Translations under genes and position numbers: made by a program
Notes under the pieces: generated by a model
Database searches by the model: none
What the model was told of the DNA's origin: nothing
What the model saw: only the letters and a program-made list of their open reading frames with translations
Assembly: GCA_900557405.1 (NCBI GenBank)
Contig: USSF01000005.1
Span: 1 to 54,155 of the forward strand
Direction: 5' to 3'
DNA length: 54,155 nucleotides
Source of the DNA: an uncultured Prevotella sp.
GTDB taxonomy: Bacteria > Bacteroidota > Bacteroidia > Bacteroidales > Bacteroidaceae
Part shown: positions 7,986-17,180 of the stretch, in pieces
How the letters are laid out: each line of letters starts with the position of its first letter
How positions within the stretch are numbered: the first letter of the stretch is position 1

Positions 7986-8526
7986 AGTTGTAAACAACGC
8001 CGAACTTCAGGTCGTTTGTACTGAAGTCGAAGCCGAATCCCTTCTCACCGTAAGGACGAGCAACCTTGTTGTTGTCGTTGTCGCGGTAACCGAAGAAACC
8101 GAGAGAAGCGATGAAGTCAACGTTCTTTGCGAGGCTTACCTTAACGCCCGGCTTGATTCCTACTTCCCATGAGTTGTAAGACTCGTCGCTGTCGTGGTCC
8201 TTATACTTTGCGCTGTAAGTGTTGAAGCCGAAGCCACCGTCGAAAATCAGGGCAACCGGACCAACCTTGGCTGCAGTGTAGCGGGCGAATGGAGCAACGC
8301 CTACGCCGTTAACCTTCAGACCATCATAGTAGTCGTAGTCGTAGCCTACCTCGATACCGAGAGCCCACTCGCTGTTGAGGTTATAACCAATCTGTGGAGC
8401 TACGTTGAATGCTGTATGGTTGTCTTCGTAGTTACGCCAGAAACCAACTTCACCACCTACAAAAACCTGTGCGCTGGCTGCTACGGTCATTACCAAAGCA
8501 ACCAATGTAAGATAAATCTTCTTCAT
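7981..8526 (-). CDS. Small outer-membrane beta-barrel protein
   Basis: 181 residues. The signal peptide MKKIYLTLVALVMTVAASAQ has an AxA cleavage site before Gln20. The mature chain alternates polar and aromatic or hydrophobic residues (WALGIEVGYDYDYYDG, PVALIFDGGFGFNTY, VDFIASLGFFGYRDND) and ends LKFGVVYNF with a terminal Phe, as expected of an 8-strand barrel folded by BamA. It belongs to the broad outer-membrane beta-barrel (OmpX/porin-like) family of Bacteroidetes; its ligand or role cannot be told from sequence. It is monocistronic with its own terminator. It lies convergent to the lipoprotein gene and tandem to, but about 270 bases from, the DUF2851 gene. Confidence 0.8.
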   Translation of the reverse strand: MKKIYLTLVALVMTVAASAQVFVGGEVGFWRNYEDNHTAFNVAPQIGYNLNSEWALGIEVGYDYDYYDGLKVNGVGVAPFARYTAAKVGPVALIFDGGFGFNTYSAKYKDHDSDESYNSWEVGIKPGVKVSLAKNVDFIASLGFFGYRDNDNNKVARPYGEKGFGFDFSTNDLKFGVVYNF

Positions 8527-8797
8527 AATTTCAATCTTTTTTGTTGTTAGTATAATTGTTGTTATCGTTCCTAATATTTTGGTGCAAAGAAAAGCATTTG
8601 TCTTGACAAAACCAATCTTTTGCAGATAAAATTTATGCCTAAGTGGAAAATAATAAGAGATTTAGGGAATAAATGAACAATTTCTGCGCGTCTCACATCT
8701 TTTAAATAAGATGTTTTCTGTTTCTTTATTTGGTTTTCATTCAATTTTATTCCCGTCTTTTTCCGTCGTTTCCCCCTCGATATTTCCCCGAATCGTC

Positions 8798-10114
8798 TTA
8801 TTCCTCCTTCACGAACCACCCGTTGTCCTTGATGAATTCGTAGCCGAAGCGGCAGCGCAGACAGTCCCTGTTGTCGCAATACATCTTTTTGAGCTGTACG
8901 ATGGCCTGGCTGTCGGCAGCCGAATTGATGTCCATCCCACATTCGCGCCACATCCTTATGATGCTGTTGTCCTCGGCTTTCAGTTCTTCGAGGAAACGGA
9001 AGGCACGGTCGCAAAGCGCCTCGTCGTTCTTGTATCTGCCGTAGGCGAAAAGGATGGGGATGACGGTGTTGAGGATGATGACGCTGATGGATTGCTTCGA
9101 CAGCTGTTTGGTAGATTTCCTGCTCTCGCCGCCAAACGAATAGTGCGTCTGCCAATAGCCTGTGGCGTGGGTGTAAAACAGGTCTTGCAGCTCCTCTATC
9201 GACTGACAGCCTACTATCTGACTCAGTCCTGCCCTGCGGTTATAATACAGGTTGGCAAGCTGCGAAATTCTGATGTGAGGGAAGTTCTGCGGACGGAGCC
9301 GTAGGAATTTCCACATCTTGCAGTCCATCGTCTCAAGCCCGAACTTGCGCGATAGATAGGCGTATTCGCGCCTCATCCTTGCCAGATAGTCGTCGGCCTC
9401 CGCCTCCTTCCTCTTGCGCTCGGGGATGGAACCGGCGTCGAGCAGTCCCGCCTGTCCGAGGAATATCGCCTCTATCTGGAAGATGTCGTCGCGGTGATGC
9501 GCCACGCTCTGCAGCGACAGCGTGCCGGCCCATTTCTCGAAGGCATCGCCGTTCACGCCGAAGCCGAAGTTGCGTGCCAGCGTACTGAAGCATGCGTCCT
9601 CCCACGAACCGTTATGTTCCCTCACGCGCTTCATTATCGCCTCGGTCTTCATCTCCAGCCGTTCCGTCTGCAATGCGCTCATCCAGCTGTGTATCGTTAG
9701 TTTCGGGAGCTTCGGGATGATGCCGTGGCATGGCGGAAACCTGTCCTCATTGAGCAGCATCCTGTAGTTTGAGCTGACAAACTCCGGCACCTCGAGCACC
9801 ATCTGCTTCACCCTTTTCCCGCTGCTTGTCACCACGGGCATGTCGTCTTCGCCCACCACATGCAGAATCACGTTGTTGTAGGCCGCATCCTTGTCGTGTC
9901 CGTGCAGAAACCAGTCGGAAGCCTTCCCGTGGATTTCCACGTTGCCTACCCACAGCATCCCGCCGATCTTGATCTTGGCGTTGAAGAAATCCGGTCCGGC
10001 ATTGCTGTTGTGCAGTCCCGGGTCGATGATTTCCACAGTCTCCCCGTCAGCCGTCAGCAGTTCGTGGAGCGGATACATCCTGTGTTTCCATATATAGTGA
10101 AGAAGAATTTCCAT
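8798..10114 (-). CDS. DUF2851 family protein
   Basis: 438 residues. The start is placed at 10114 (MEILLHYIWKHRMYP), which is where family members begin; upstream in-frame codons to 10213 look non-coding. Typical family features are the N-terminal block DPGLHNSNAGPDFFNAKI, then GNVEIHGKASDW and NVILHVV, which resemble a nuclease-like fold, plus a long helical C-terminal half with a Cys-containing end (CLRCRFGYEF). The protein is cytoplasmic (no signal peptide). The family is widespread in Bacteroidetes and its function is not established. It is divergent from murF-alr across a 220 base AT-rich spacer. Confidence 0.85.
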   Translation of the reverse strand: MEILLHYIWKHRMYPLHELLTADGETVEIIDPGLHNSNAGPDFFNAKIKIGGMLWVGNVEIHGKASDWFLHGHDKDAAYNNVILHVVGEDDMPVVTSSGKRVKQMVLEVPEFVSSNYRMLLNEDRFPPCHGIIPKLPKLTIHSWMSALQTERLEMKTEAIMKRVREHNGSWEDACFSTLARNFGFGVNGDAFEKWAGTLSLQSVAHHRDDIFQIEAIFLGQAGLLDAGSIPERKRKEAEADDYLARMRREYAYLSRKFGLETMDCKMWKFLRLRPQNFPHIRISQLANLYYNRRAGLSQIVGCQSIEELQDLFYTHATGYWQTHYSFGGESRKSTKQLSKQSISVIILNTVIPILFAYGRYKNDEALCDRAFRFLEELKAEDNSIIRMWRECGMDINSAADSQAIVQLKKMYCDNRDCLRCRFGYEFIKDNGWFVKEE

Positions 10115-10307
10115 AGTATAATATTGCTTGATAAAACCATTCATCATGCCGGATGCAGTCTGTCTGAATCCGAAACCGAATGCGAAGATACTAAAAATGC
10201 GGATATAAAGCATAAGGAATAAGGAATAAAAAGCGGTAGGCTGTCAGTATTTCTGCAAAAAAGCAATATAAATGCCAATTAAAAATGTGTTTTTGAAAAA
10301 TATCATG

Positions 10308-10315
10308 TATATTTG
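10308..10315 (+). promoter_or_regulatory. Putative -7 box of murF-alr
   Basis: TATATTTG at 10308-10315 matches TAnnTTTG and lies 24 bases before the start codon. No well-spaced TTTG -33 element is visible; the nearest (10292-10295) is only 12 bases away. Confidence 0.4.
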
Positions 10316-10338
10316 CAGCATTATAATGAAGTAAGACA

Positions 10339-12816
10339 ATGACTTATTCGATTGAAAAAGTAACGACATTGATAGGAGCGCACAGATACGGGGAGCATGC
10401 AGCGTCAATCGGCTTCCTGCTGACAGACAGCCGCTCTTTGTGTTTCCCCGAGGAAACGCTGTTCTTCGCATTGAAGTCCGGACGCAATAACGGACACGAC
10501 TTCATCCCAGACCTTTATCGCCGTGGAGTGAGAAACTTCGTTGTGGACACACTGCCGGAGAATCGCGAGACGACATATCCCGATGCGAACTTCCTGAAAG
10601 TAATCAGTCCGATAGAAGCCCTGCAACGCCTTGCCGAGCGCCATCGCGACGAGTACAGCATCCCCATCGTAGGCATCACCGGAAGCAACGGAAAGACCAT
10701 CGTCAAGGAATGGCTCTTCCAGCTGCTCTCGCCCTCGATGGCCGTAACGCGCAGCCCTCGCAGCTACAACTCCCAGATAGGAGTACCCCTCTCCGTATGG
10801 CTCCTCAGCGAGCAGACCCAGGTGGGCGTCTTCGAGGCGGGAATCAGCCAACCGGGCGAGATGGCGGCCCTGCGCGACATCATCCAGCCCACGGTGGGCG
10901 TGATAACCAATATCGGTTCGGCCCATCAGGAGAACTTCAACACGCTCGACGAAAAGGTGGAGGAGAAGTTGAAGCTCTTCCACGACACCGACGTGATAAT
11001 ATATCCTGCCGACGACCCTACGATAGCCCGTTGCGTGGCTGCCGGAAACTACACGGGCAGGCATATGGCGTGGTCGCAGAAAGACCCCGACGCCCCCTTG
11101 TATATCAGTCGTATAGACAAGAGCGGAAGCGAAACGAAAATCTCCTATATATATAATAAAGGTGAAAGCCAGACCTACACGCTGCCGTTTATCGACGAGG
11201 CGTCGGTGGAAAACTCCATCACCTGCCTTGCCGTATGCCTCACTCTCGGTCTTGCGGCAAAACGTATAGACGAGGGGATGGCAAACCTTGAGCCTGTGGC
11301 TATGCGCCTTGAAGTGAAACAGGGCCAGCACGGCTGCACGCTCATCAATGACTCATACAATTCAGACATCAACTCCCTCGACATAGCGCTCGATTTCATC
11401 AGCCGCCGTCCCGACCACAAAGGTCGCCGCCGCACACTGATACTGAGCGACATACCGCAGAGCGGACTCGCCAAGGAACAGCTCTACCGCGAGGTGTCAG
11501 ACCTCTGCGTGAAGCGTGGGGTGGAGAAATTCATCGGCGTGGGCAAAGACCTCATGTCCGAGGCTGCCAGCATCCAGGTGGCCGAGAAATACTTCTTCGC
11601 CGACACCGCATCGTTCATCAAGAGCGACACGTTCCGCACACTCCGCGACGAGGTGATACTGATAAAGGGCGCGCGCGCCTTCGGCTTCGACAATATCAGC
11701 GAACTGCTTGAGCAGAAGGTGCATGAGACGATTCTCGAAGTGAACCTCCGTGCCCTCGTGGACAACCTCAACTTCTACCGCTCCTACATGAAGCCCGAGA
11801 CGAAACTCGTGGCGATGGTCAAGGCGAATGCCTACGGGGCGGGAGCCGTGGAGGTGGCCAAAACGCTCCAGGACCACCGTATCAACTATCTCGCTGTGGC
11901 CGTGGCAGATGAGGGAGTGACGCTGCGCAAGAACGGCATAACGAGCAACATAATGATAATGAACCCCGAAATGACGGCGTTCAAGACCATGTTTGACTAC
12001 GACCTCGAACCCGAAGTATACAGCTTCCGTCTGCTCGATGCCCTGGTCAAGGCGGCCCGCCATGAGGGAATAACCAACTACCCCGTACACATCAAGCTCG
12101 ACACCGGAATGCACCGCCTCGGTTTTAACCCCAAGACGGACATGGACGAGCTGATAACACGGCTGAAGAGCCAGAACGCAATCATCCCGCGCTCGGTATT
12201 CTCGCATTTCGTGGGGTCCGACAGCGACGACTTCGACAATTTCTCCAAGATGCAGTTCGAACTCTTCGATGAGGCAAGCCGCAAGCTTCAGGCTGCCTTC
12301 CCCCACAAGATACTGCGCCATATCGACAACTCCGCCGGTATAGAACATTTCCCTGAGCGCCAGCTCGATATGTGTCGGTTGGGACTCGGACTCTACGGCA
12401 TCGACAGCCGCGACAACCGTATACTCAACAACGTGAGCACGCTGAAGACCACCATCCTCCAGATACGCGATGTGCCGAAGGAGGAGACCGTGGGCTACAG
12501 CCGCAAGGGACACCTCACCCGCGACAGCCGCATCGCCGCAATACCTATCGGATATGCCGACGGACTCAACCGTCATCTGGGCAGAGGCAACTGCTATTGT
12601 CTTGTGAACGGGCAGAAGGCGCCATACGTGGGCAACATCTGCATGGACGTGGCTATGATCGATGTGACGGGAATCCCCTGCAAGGAAGGCGACTCCGTGG
12701 AAATCTTCGGCGACCATCTGCCGGTGACGGTGCTCTCCGACGTGCTCGACACCATCCCCTACGAGGTGCTTACCAGCGTGAGTGACCGAGTGAAGAGAGT
12801 GTACTATCAGGATTAG
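10339..12816 (+). CDS. Fused MurF ligase / alanine racemase
   Basis: 825 residues joining two peptidoglycan precursor enzymes, a fusion common in Bacteroidetes. Residues 1 to about 455 are MurF (UDP-MurNAc-tripeptide:D-Ala-D-Ala ligase): ATP loop GITGSNGKT at 112-120, then EAGISQPGEM and NDSYNSD. From about 460 comes alanine racemase: pyridoxal-phosphate lysine Lys495 in AMVKANAYGAG, catalytic Tyr739 in IPIGYADG, and the NICMDVAMID signature. The second half makes D-Ala and the first half adds the D-Ala-D-Ala dipeptide to UDP-MurNAc-tripeptide; the dipeptide ligase Ddl is not in this window. Both domains keep their key residues. The gene stands alone. Confidence 0.93.
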   Translation: MTYSIEKVTTLIGAHRYGEHAASIGFLLTDSRSLCFPEETLFFALKSGRNNGHDFIPDLYRRGVRNFVVDTLPENRETTYPDANFLKVISPIEALQRLAERHRDEYSIPIVGITGSNGKTIVKEWLFQLLSPSMAVTRSPRSYNSQIGVPLSVWLLSEQTQVGVFEAGISQPGEMAALRDIIQPTVGVITNIGSAHQENFNTLDEKVEEKLKLFHDTDVIIYPADDPTIARCVAAGNYTGRHMAWSQKDPDAPLYISRIDKSGSETKISYIYNKGESQTYTLPFIDEASVENSITCLAVCLTLGLAAKRIDEGMANLEPVAMRLEVKQGQHGCTLINDSYNSDINSLDIALDFISRRPDHKGRRRTLILSDIPQSGLAKEQLYREVSDLCVKRGVEKFIGVGKDLMSEAASIQVAEKYFFADTASFIKSDTFRTLRDEVILIKGARAFGFDNISELLEQKVHETILEVNLRALVDNLNFYRSYMKPETKLVAMVKANAYGAGAVEVAKTLQDHRINYLAVAVADEGVTLRKNGITSNIMIMNPEMTAFKTMFDYDLEPEVYSFRLLDALVKAARHEGITNYPVHIKLDTGMHRLGFNPKTDMDELITRLKSQNAIIPRSVFSHFVGSDSDDFDNFSKMQFELFDEASRKLQAAFPHKILRHIDNSAGIEHFPERQLDMCRLGLGLYGIDSRDNRILNNVSTLKTTILQIRDVPKEETVGYSRKGHLTRDSRIAAIPIGYADGLNRHLGRGNCYCLVNGQKAPYVGNICMDVAMIDVTGIPCKEGDSVEIFGDHLPVTVLSDVLDTIPYEVLTSVSDRVKRVYYQD

Positions 12817-12990
12817 TGGATGAATTCCGCCCGGTGAGGCAGGAATGAATTTGAAAATAATAGAGGATATAAATGCAAAGATGATGCTTTTTACATAAAA
12901 CAAGCTGTATCTCAGCAGAACAACCAGGCGCAGGCTTGTTGTCCTGTGTCCGATTTGCGCTGTTTTTGTTAATTAATTTCATGTATTGTA

Positions 12991-13020
12991 ATTGAATTAC
13001 AGAAAAAAGCATTATCTTTG
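12991..13020 (+). promoter_or_regulatory. Putative promoter of the MFS transporter gene
   Basis: TATCTTTG at 13013-13020 is a good -7 box. ATTG at 12991-12994 with an 18 base gap is a fair -33 candidate. The start codon follows 39 bases later. Confidence 0.5.
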
Positions 13021-13059
13021 CAAACTGGAAAAAGCAAATAAACAAACAAATTATAAAAA

Positions 13060-14514
13060 ATGACTCCTATACAAACTACTAAAATGTCCAACTTCCGTTG
13101 GGTCATCTGCGCGTTGCTGTTTTTGGCAACAACAGTGAATTACATGGACCGTCAGGTATTGTCATTGACATGGAAAGACTTCATCGCTCCGGAATTCCAC
13201 TGGACCGACGACGACTACGGCACGATAACCGGATGGTTCTCAATCTTCTATGCAATCTGCAACCTCTTTGCTGGAAAGTTCGTAGACTGGATGGGCACAA
13301 AGAAAGGTTATCTCATTGCCATCTTCGTATGGTCAACGGGAGCAGTGCTCCACGCCCTCTGCGGCGAGGCAGCTATGCTTATCGAGGGATACGACTCCAT
13401 TGAGGCGCTCCGCTTGGTTCAGGCCGGATCGGATGCTGCCGTGGCAATCGCCACAGTGAGCGTATGGCTCTTCCTCTCATGCCGACTCGTGCTTGCAGCC
13501 GGTGAGGCAGGAAACTTCCCGGCAGCCGTGAAGGTGACAGCAGAATATTTCCCGAAGAAAGACCGCGCCTTCGCCACTTCAATCTTCAATAGCGGAGCAT
13601 CCGTAGGAGCGCTCGCCGCACCAGCCACCATTCCGTTGCTTGCCAACGCATGGGGATGGGAGATGGCATTCGTGATCATCGGTGTGCTCGGCTACGTATG
13701 GATGGGTCTCTGGATATGGCTCTATGACAAACCACGCAAGAGCAAGTTCACAAACCAGGCCGAGCTGACATACATCGAGCAGGACGAGGAAGAGGAGACA
13801 GCAGCCAAGACCGACGCTCCGGCAGGAGAGGAGAAGGCAATCGGTTTCCTGAAGTGCTTCACATTCCCGCAGACATGGTCGTTCATCGTGGGTAAGTTCA
13901 TGACCGACGGCGTATGGTGGTTCTTCCTGTTCTGGGCTCCGGCATACTTCTCCGACGTTTACGGATACAAGTCGGACAGCGCCATGGCAATCGCCCTCAT
14001 CTTCACGCTCTATGCAATCGTTACCGTGCTGAGTATCGGCGGCGGTTATCTGCCGACATACTTCGTTGACAAGAAGGGCATGAACCCATACATCGGCCGT
14101 ATGCGCGCCATGTTGATCTTCGCATGCTTCCCGCTGCTCGGCCTCATCGCCCAGCCTATGGGAGAGATAAGCGCTTGGTGGGTGGCTATCATCATCGGTA
14201 TACTTGGAGCCGGACACCAGGCATGGTCGGCCAACCTCTATTCTACCATCGGCGACATGTTCCCTAAGTCAACCATCGCCACCATCACCGGTATCGGTGC
14301 AATGGCAGGAGGTATCGGCTCGTTCCTCATCAACAAGGGTTCCGGTATGCTCTTCACCTATGCCGAGAATGCTGCATCGTTCAGCTTCATGGGCTTCGAC
14401 GGCAAGAAGGGCGGCTACATGATTGTGTTCTGCATCTGTGCCGTGGCATACCTCATCGGCTGGATCATCATGAAGATTCTCGTGCCGAAATACAAGCCGA
14501 TCGTAATAGACTAA
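13060..14514 (+). CDS. MFS transporter, hexuronate (ExuT-like, ACS family)
   Basis: 484 residues with about 12 predicted membrane spans. The family signature NYMDRQVLSLTWKDF closes the first span and matches the anion:cation symporter group that includes the hexuronate importer ExuT. GKFVDWMGTKKGY is the loop 2-3 MFS motif. A charged central loop (about 225-260, rich in Glu and Lys) separates the two six-span halves. The likely substrate is glucuronate or galacturonate with H+, which would fit the pectate lyase at 36.2 kb, but the substrate is inferred from family only. Start could be 13060 or the Met at 13084. A strong hairpin terminator follows directly. Confidence 0.8.
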   Translation: MTPIQTTKMSNFRWVICALLFLATTVNYMDRQVLSLTWKDFIAPEFHWTDDDYGTITGWFSIFYAICNLFAGKFVDWMGTKKGYLIAIFVWSTGAVLHALCGEAAMLIEGYDSIEALRLVQAGSDAAVAIATVSVWLFLSCRLVLAAGEAGNFPAAVKVTAEYFPKKDRAFATSIFNSGASVGALAAPATIPLLANAWGWEMAFVIIGVLGYVWMGLWIWLYDKPRKSKFTNQAELTYIEQDEEEETAAKTDAPAGEEKAIGFLKCFTFPQTWSFIVGKFMTDGVWWFFLFWAPAYFSDVYGYKSDSAMAIALIFTLYAIVTVLSIGGGYLPTYFVDKKGMNPYIGRMRAMLIFACFPLLGLIAQPMGEISAWWVAIIIGILGAGHQAWSANLYSTIGDMFPKSTIATITGIGAMAGGIGSFLINKGSGMLFTYAENAASFSFMGFDGKKGGYMIVFCICAVAYLIGWIIMKILVPKYKPIVID

Positions 14515-14540
14515 TCAGAGGATTATAGAATAAAAAAACA

Positions 14541-14584
14541 AGCGCCGGACTGCAAGGGTTAATCTTGCCGGTCCGGCGCTTTTG
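14541..14584. terminator. Bidirectional terminator between MFS and DUF1846 genes
   Basis: Stem AGCGCCGGAC (14541-14550) with GTCCGGCGCT (14571-14580), extended by GCAAG/CTTGC, followed by TTTT; a run of seven A before it provides the T run on the other strand. It serves convergent genes. Confidence 0.85.
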
Positions 14585-14622
14585 CGTATAAATCCAATAG
14601 TATTCTGTGAATCTGCAGATTG

Positions 14623-16092
14623 TCAGTTCTTGCCTTTCAGCACCGGCTCACACGTTACGTCCACGCCGAGCTTCTTGAATATCTTCTGGTCCACTTCGCT
14701 GAGCATTACGGTGGAGTGCATCTGACAGCCGCGGAGTTTGGGCAGCTGTTCGAGGGCGAGGCGGCAGTTGTCGTCCTGGTCGGACAATACGGAGAGGGCC
14801 ACGAGCACTTCGTCGCTGTGGAGACGTGGGTTCTTGCCGCCGAGATAACTTATCTTGGTATGTTGTATCGGCTCAATCAGCGACTGGGGGATAAGCTTCA
14901 GACTATGGTCGATGCCGGCAAGATGCTTGGTGACGTTGAGAAGCAGGGCGGCGCTGCATCCCAGGAGTTCGCTGGAGTTGGCGCAGATGATGGTGCCGTC
15001 CTCTAATTCAAGGGCTGCCGCCGTGTGTCCGGTCTCCTTCAGCCGGTCTTTTGCCGCTGTGGTGGTGCGACGGAAGGTGGTGTCAATCTTGGCCTGGTTG
15101 AAGAGCAGCTGTATCTTGCTTATCTCAGCGTCGTTGCAAGCACCGAGGGCGAGCTTGTTTGTGGCGGCGTAGTAGCGGCGCACTATCTCGTTCTTTGATG
15201 CCTCGCAGCAGACTTCGTCGTCGCTGATGCAGAAGCCCACCATGTTTACGCCCATATCGGTGGGCGACTTGTATGGGTTCGTGCCGTAGATACCCTCGAA
15301 GAGGGCATTGAGCACGGGGAATATCTCTATGTCGCGGTTGTAGTTGATTGCCGTCTTGCCGTAAGCTTCAAGGTGGAACGGGTCAATCATGTTCACGTCG
15401 TTGAGGTCGGCCGTGGCTGCTTCGTATGCGATGTTCACGGGATGCTTCAGCGGTAGGTTCCATACGGGGAAGGTCTCGAACTTGGCGTATCCGGCATGTA
15501 TGCCGCGTTTGTTCTCGTTGTAGAGCTGGCTCAGGCATACGGCCATCTTGCCGCTTCCGGGGCCGGGGGCTGTTACGATGATGAGCGGACGGGTGGTCTC
15601 CACGTAGTCGTTCTTGCCGAAGCCCTCGTCGGAGGCGATGAGCTTCACGTCGTGTGGGTAGCCCTCGATGAGGTAATGGCAGTAGGTCTTTATGCCGCTG
15701 CGCTCCAGGCGCTGCTTGAAGGCGATGGCGGCCGGCTGTCCGCAGTAGTGGGTTATCACCACGGAGCCAACCATGAATCCCCGGCTGTGGTATTCCTCGC
15801 GCAGACGGATTACGTCTTCGTCGTATGTGATACCGAGGTCGGCGCGCTTCTTGTTCTTCTCTATGTCGGCCGCGTTGATAACGATGACTATTTCTATGCT
15901 GTCGCTGATTTTCTTGAACATCCTCAGCTTGCTGTCGGGCAGAAACCCTGGCAATACGCGGCTGGCGTGGTGGTCGTCGAAGAGCTTTCCGCCAAGCTCC
16001 AGATACAGTTTTCCGTCAAACTTAGATATTCTCTCCTTGATGTGTTCAGACTGGATGGTCTGGTACTTCTCGTTGTCAAATCCTGTTTTCAT
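14623..16092 (-). CDS. DUF1846 family protein
   Basis: 489 residues, the usual family length of about 490-500. Typical blocks are GFDNEKYQTIQSEHI at the N-terminus, KLYLELGGKLFDDHHASRV, TAPGPGSGKMAVCLSQLY (a phosphate-loop-like segment, GPGSGK at 177-182), and the C-terminal LPKLRGCQMHSTVML. The family occurs in Firmicutes and Bacteroidetes; structures of members are known but the reaction is not settled. The protein is cytoplasmic. It starts 32 bases from a minus-strand -7 box (TAACTTTG at 16118-16125) and shares its upstream region with the divergent 51-residue gene. Confidence 0.88.
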   Translation of the reverse strand: MKTGFDNEKYQTIQSEHIKERISKFDGKLYLELGGKLFDDHHASRVLPGFLPDSKLRMFKKISDSIEIVIVINAADIEKNKKRADLGITYDEDVIRLREEYHSRGFMVGSVVITHYCGQPAAIAFKQRLERSGIKTYCHYLIEGYPHDVKLIASDEGFGKNDYVETTRPLIIVTAPGPGSGKMAVCLSQLYNENKRGIHAGYAKFETFPVWNLPLKHPVNIAYEAATADLNDVNMIDPFHLEAYGKTAINYNRDIEIFPVLNALFEGIYGTNPYKSPTDMGVNMVGFCISDDEVCCEASKNEIVRRYYAATNKLALGACNDAEISKIQLLFNQAKIDTTFRRTTTAAKDRLKETGHTAAALELEDGTIICANSSELLGCSAALLLNVTKHLAGIDHSLKLIPQSLIEPIQHTKISYLGGKNPRLHSDEVLVALSVLSDQDDNCRLALEQLPKLRGCQMHSTVMLSEVDQKIFKKLGVDVTCEPVLKGKN

Positions 16093-16117
16093 CGTTATTT
16101 TATTGATAATTTGCCTG

Positions 16118-16156
16118 CAAAGTTACGGAAAATTAATCACCTTTGCATTACCTTTG
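16118..16156. promoter_or_regulatory. Divergent promoter region (DUF1846 gene and 51-residue gene)
   Basis: Two -7 boxes face away from each other: TAACTTTG on the minus strand at 16118-16125 for the DUF1846 gene and TACCTTTG on the plus strand at 16149-16156 for the small gene. The -33 elements are not clear for either. Confidence 0.5.
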
Positions 16157-16199
16157 CAGAAAATATTGCAAAGAGATCAAGATTAACAGTAAAAAGGAT

Positions 16200-16355
16200 A
16201 TGGCAGATTTTCATAATCGTCTGAGCGACGATACGGATTACAAGCGCAGCGAACTGATAAGGAAGATAGAGCGTGCGGTGGAACGCATGTCGCTGAGCGA
16301 GCTTGAGGCACTCTCGTATGACATGTTCACTAAGGGCTATCTGGAGGATTGCTGA
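16200..16355 (+). CDS. Small conserved-looking protein of 51 residues
   Basis: MADFHNRLSDDTDYKRSEL is the opening, followed by a predicted amphipathic helix (IRKIERAVERMSLSELEAL) and a short tail ending in Cys. It is charged and soluble, with no signal peptide or membrane span. It has its own -7 box (16149-16156) and an A-rich leader with the weak start context usual in this phylum. Codon use is compatible with a real gene. No family recognised. The region after its stop is a decayed gene on the other strand. Confidence 0.55.
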   Translation: MADFHNRLSDDTDYKRSELIRKIERAVERMSLSELEALSYDMFTKGYLEDC

Positions 16356-16391
16356 CGCGCGCGGTTGCCCCATTGCCGTTGGGCGGACGGG

Positions 16392-16651
16392 TCAGACTGC
16401 TGGTTCGACTGGTTCGGCTGATTTGGCAGCGATGGCCCGTGCCACGGTGTGTGCCATCGTCCATGCAGTCTGGAGGTTGAGGCCTCCGGTCACGGCGTCG
16501 ACATCGAACACTTCGCCGGCGAAATACAGTCCGGCGTGATGCCTGCACTCAAGCGTGGATGGACTGACTCCATGGCGCTCTGCGACACGGGGAAGACACA
16601 TTCGTCTTCCTGGGTGAGCAGTTTCACGCCCTCCGTCTCAAACCATTTCAT
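16392..16651 (-). pseudogene. Remnant of an HI0933/YhiN-type flavoprotein gene with a large internal deletion
   Basis: On the minus strand, frame one from 16651 to about 16561 reads MKWFETEGVKLLTQEDECVF and then PVSQSAMESV, which is the block found about 80-110 residues into HI0933-family NAD(P)/FAD-dependent proteins (pattern WFE-GV-LK-E-GRVFPVS). In a second frame, about 16545 to 16395 reads HAGLYFAGEVFDVDAVTGG and then LNLQTAWTMAHTVARAIA, the family's highly conserved C-terminal FAD-binding end. Some 250 residues that should lie between them are missing and the frames differ, and the first ~80 residues are also absent. This is a dead gene next to luxS. Family assignment rests on these two blocks. 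Confidence 0.75.
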
Positions 16652-16681
16652 GGGGCAAAGGGGGCAGGGTGAATGAAGGTG

Positions 16682-17158
16682 TTATTCCGGGTAGACGAGG
16701 TTCTCTTCCTTGATGTTCTCAAGGGTCTCGAGATAGCGTGCCGCCTCCCATCGTGCCATCGGCAGGTCGTGGAGCAGCCAGTTGCCGCAATCCTTCGGGG
16801 CGGCTCCGGGAATCTCCCCCTCGAACGAAGCCACGAAGCGGAATGTGCGCTTCATAAGTTCCACGAGGTCCTTTGACTCGTAGTCGCCTTTTACGAGGAG
16901 GTAGTTGCCTGTGAGGCAGCCCATCGGTCCCCAGTATACTATCCGGTCTTTCCATTCCTCATCGTTGCGCAGGTAGGTCGCTGCGAGATGTTCTATAGTA
17001 TGGAGGGCACCGGCATGGAGCGCCGGCTCACGGTTGGGGGCTTTCATTCTGATATCGAATGTAGTCACGGTGTCGCTGCCTATCTCGTCCTTGCGTGATA
17101 CGTAGATGCCAGGCAGGAGCTTCTCGTGGTTGATGGTGAAGCTTGGGATTTTGTTCAT
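16682..17158 (-). CDS. luxS: S-ribosylhomocysteine lyase (AI-2 synthesis)
   Basis: 158 residues, the standard LuxS length. The metal site is complete: His53 and His57 in HTIEH and Cys124 in KDCGNW. Catalytic Glu56 and Cys81 (GPMGCLTG) are present. The enzyme cleaves S-ribosylhomocysteine to homocysteine and DPD, the precursor of autoinducer 2. The start at 17158 (MNKIPSFTI) is preferred over an in-frame upstream start because it fits the family N-terminus and follows an A-rich stretch. It lies 22 bases behind the nucleosidase gene that makes its substrate, so the two form an activated-methyl-cycle operon. Confidence 0.95.
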   Translation of the reverse strand: MNKIPSFTINHEKLLPGIYVSRKDEIGSDTVTTFDIRMKAPNREPALHAGALHTIEHLAATYLRNDEEWKDRIVYWGPMGCLTGNYLLVKGDYESKDLVELMKRTFRFVASFEGEIPGAAPKDCGNWLLHDLPMARWEAARYLETLENIKEENLVYPE

Positions 17159-17180
17159 TGGTTTTTCTTTGTTTTCTTTA

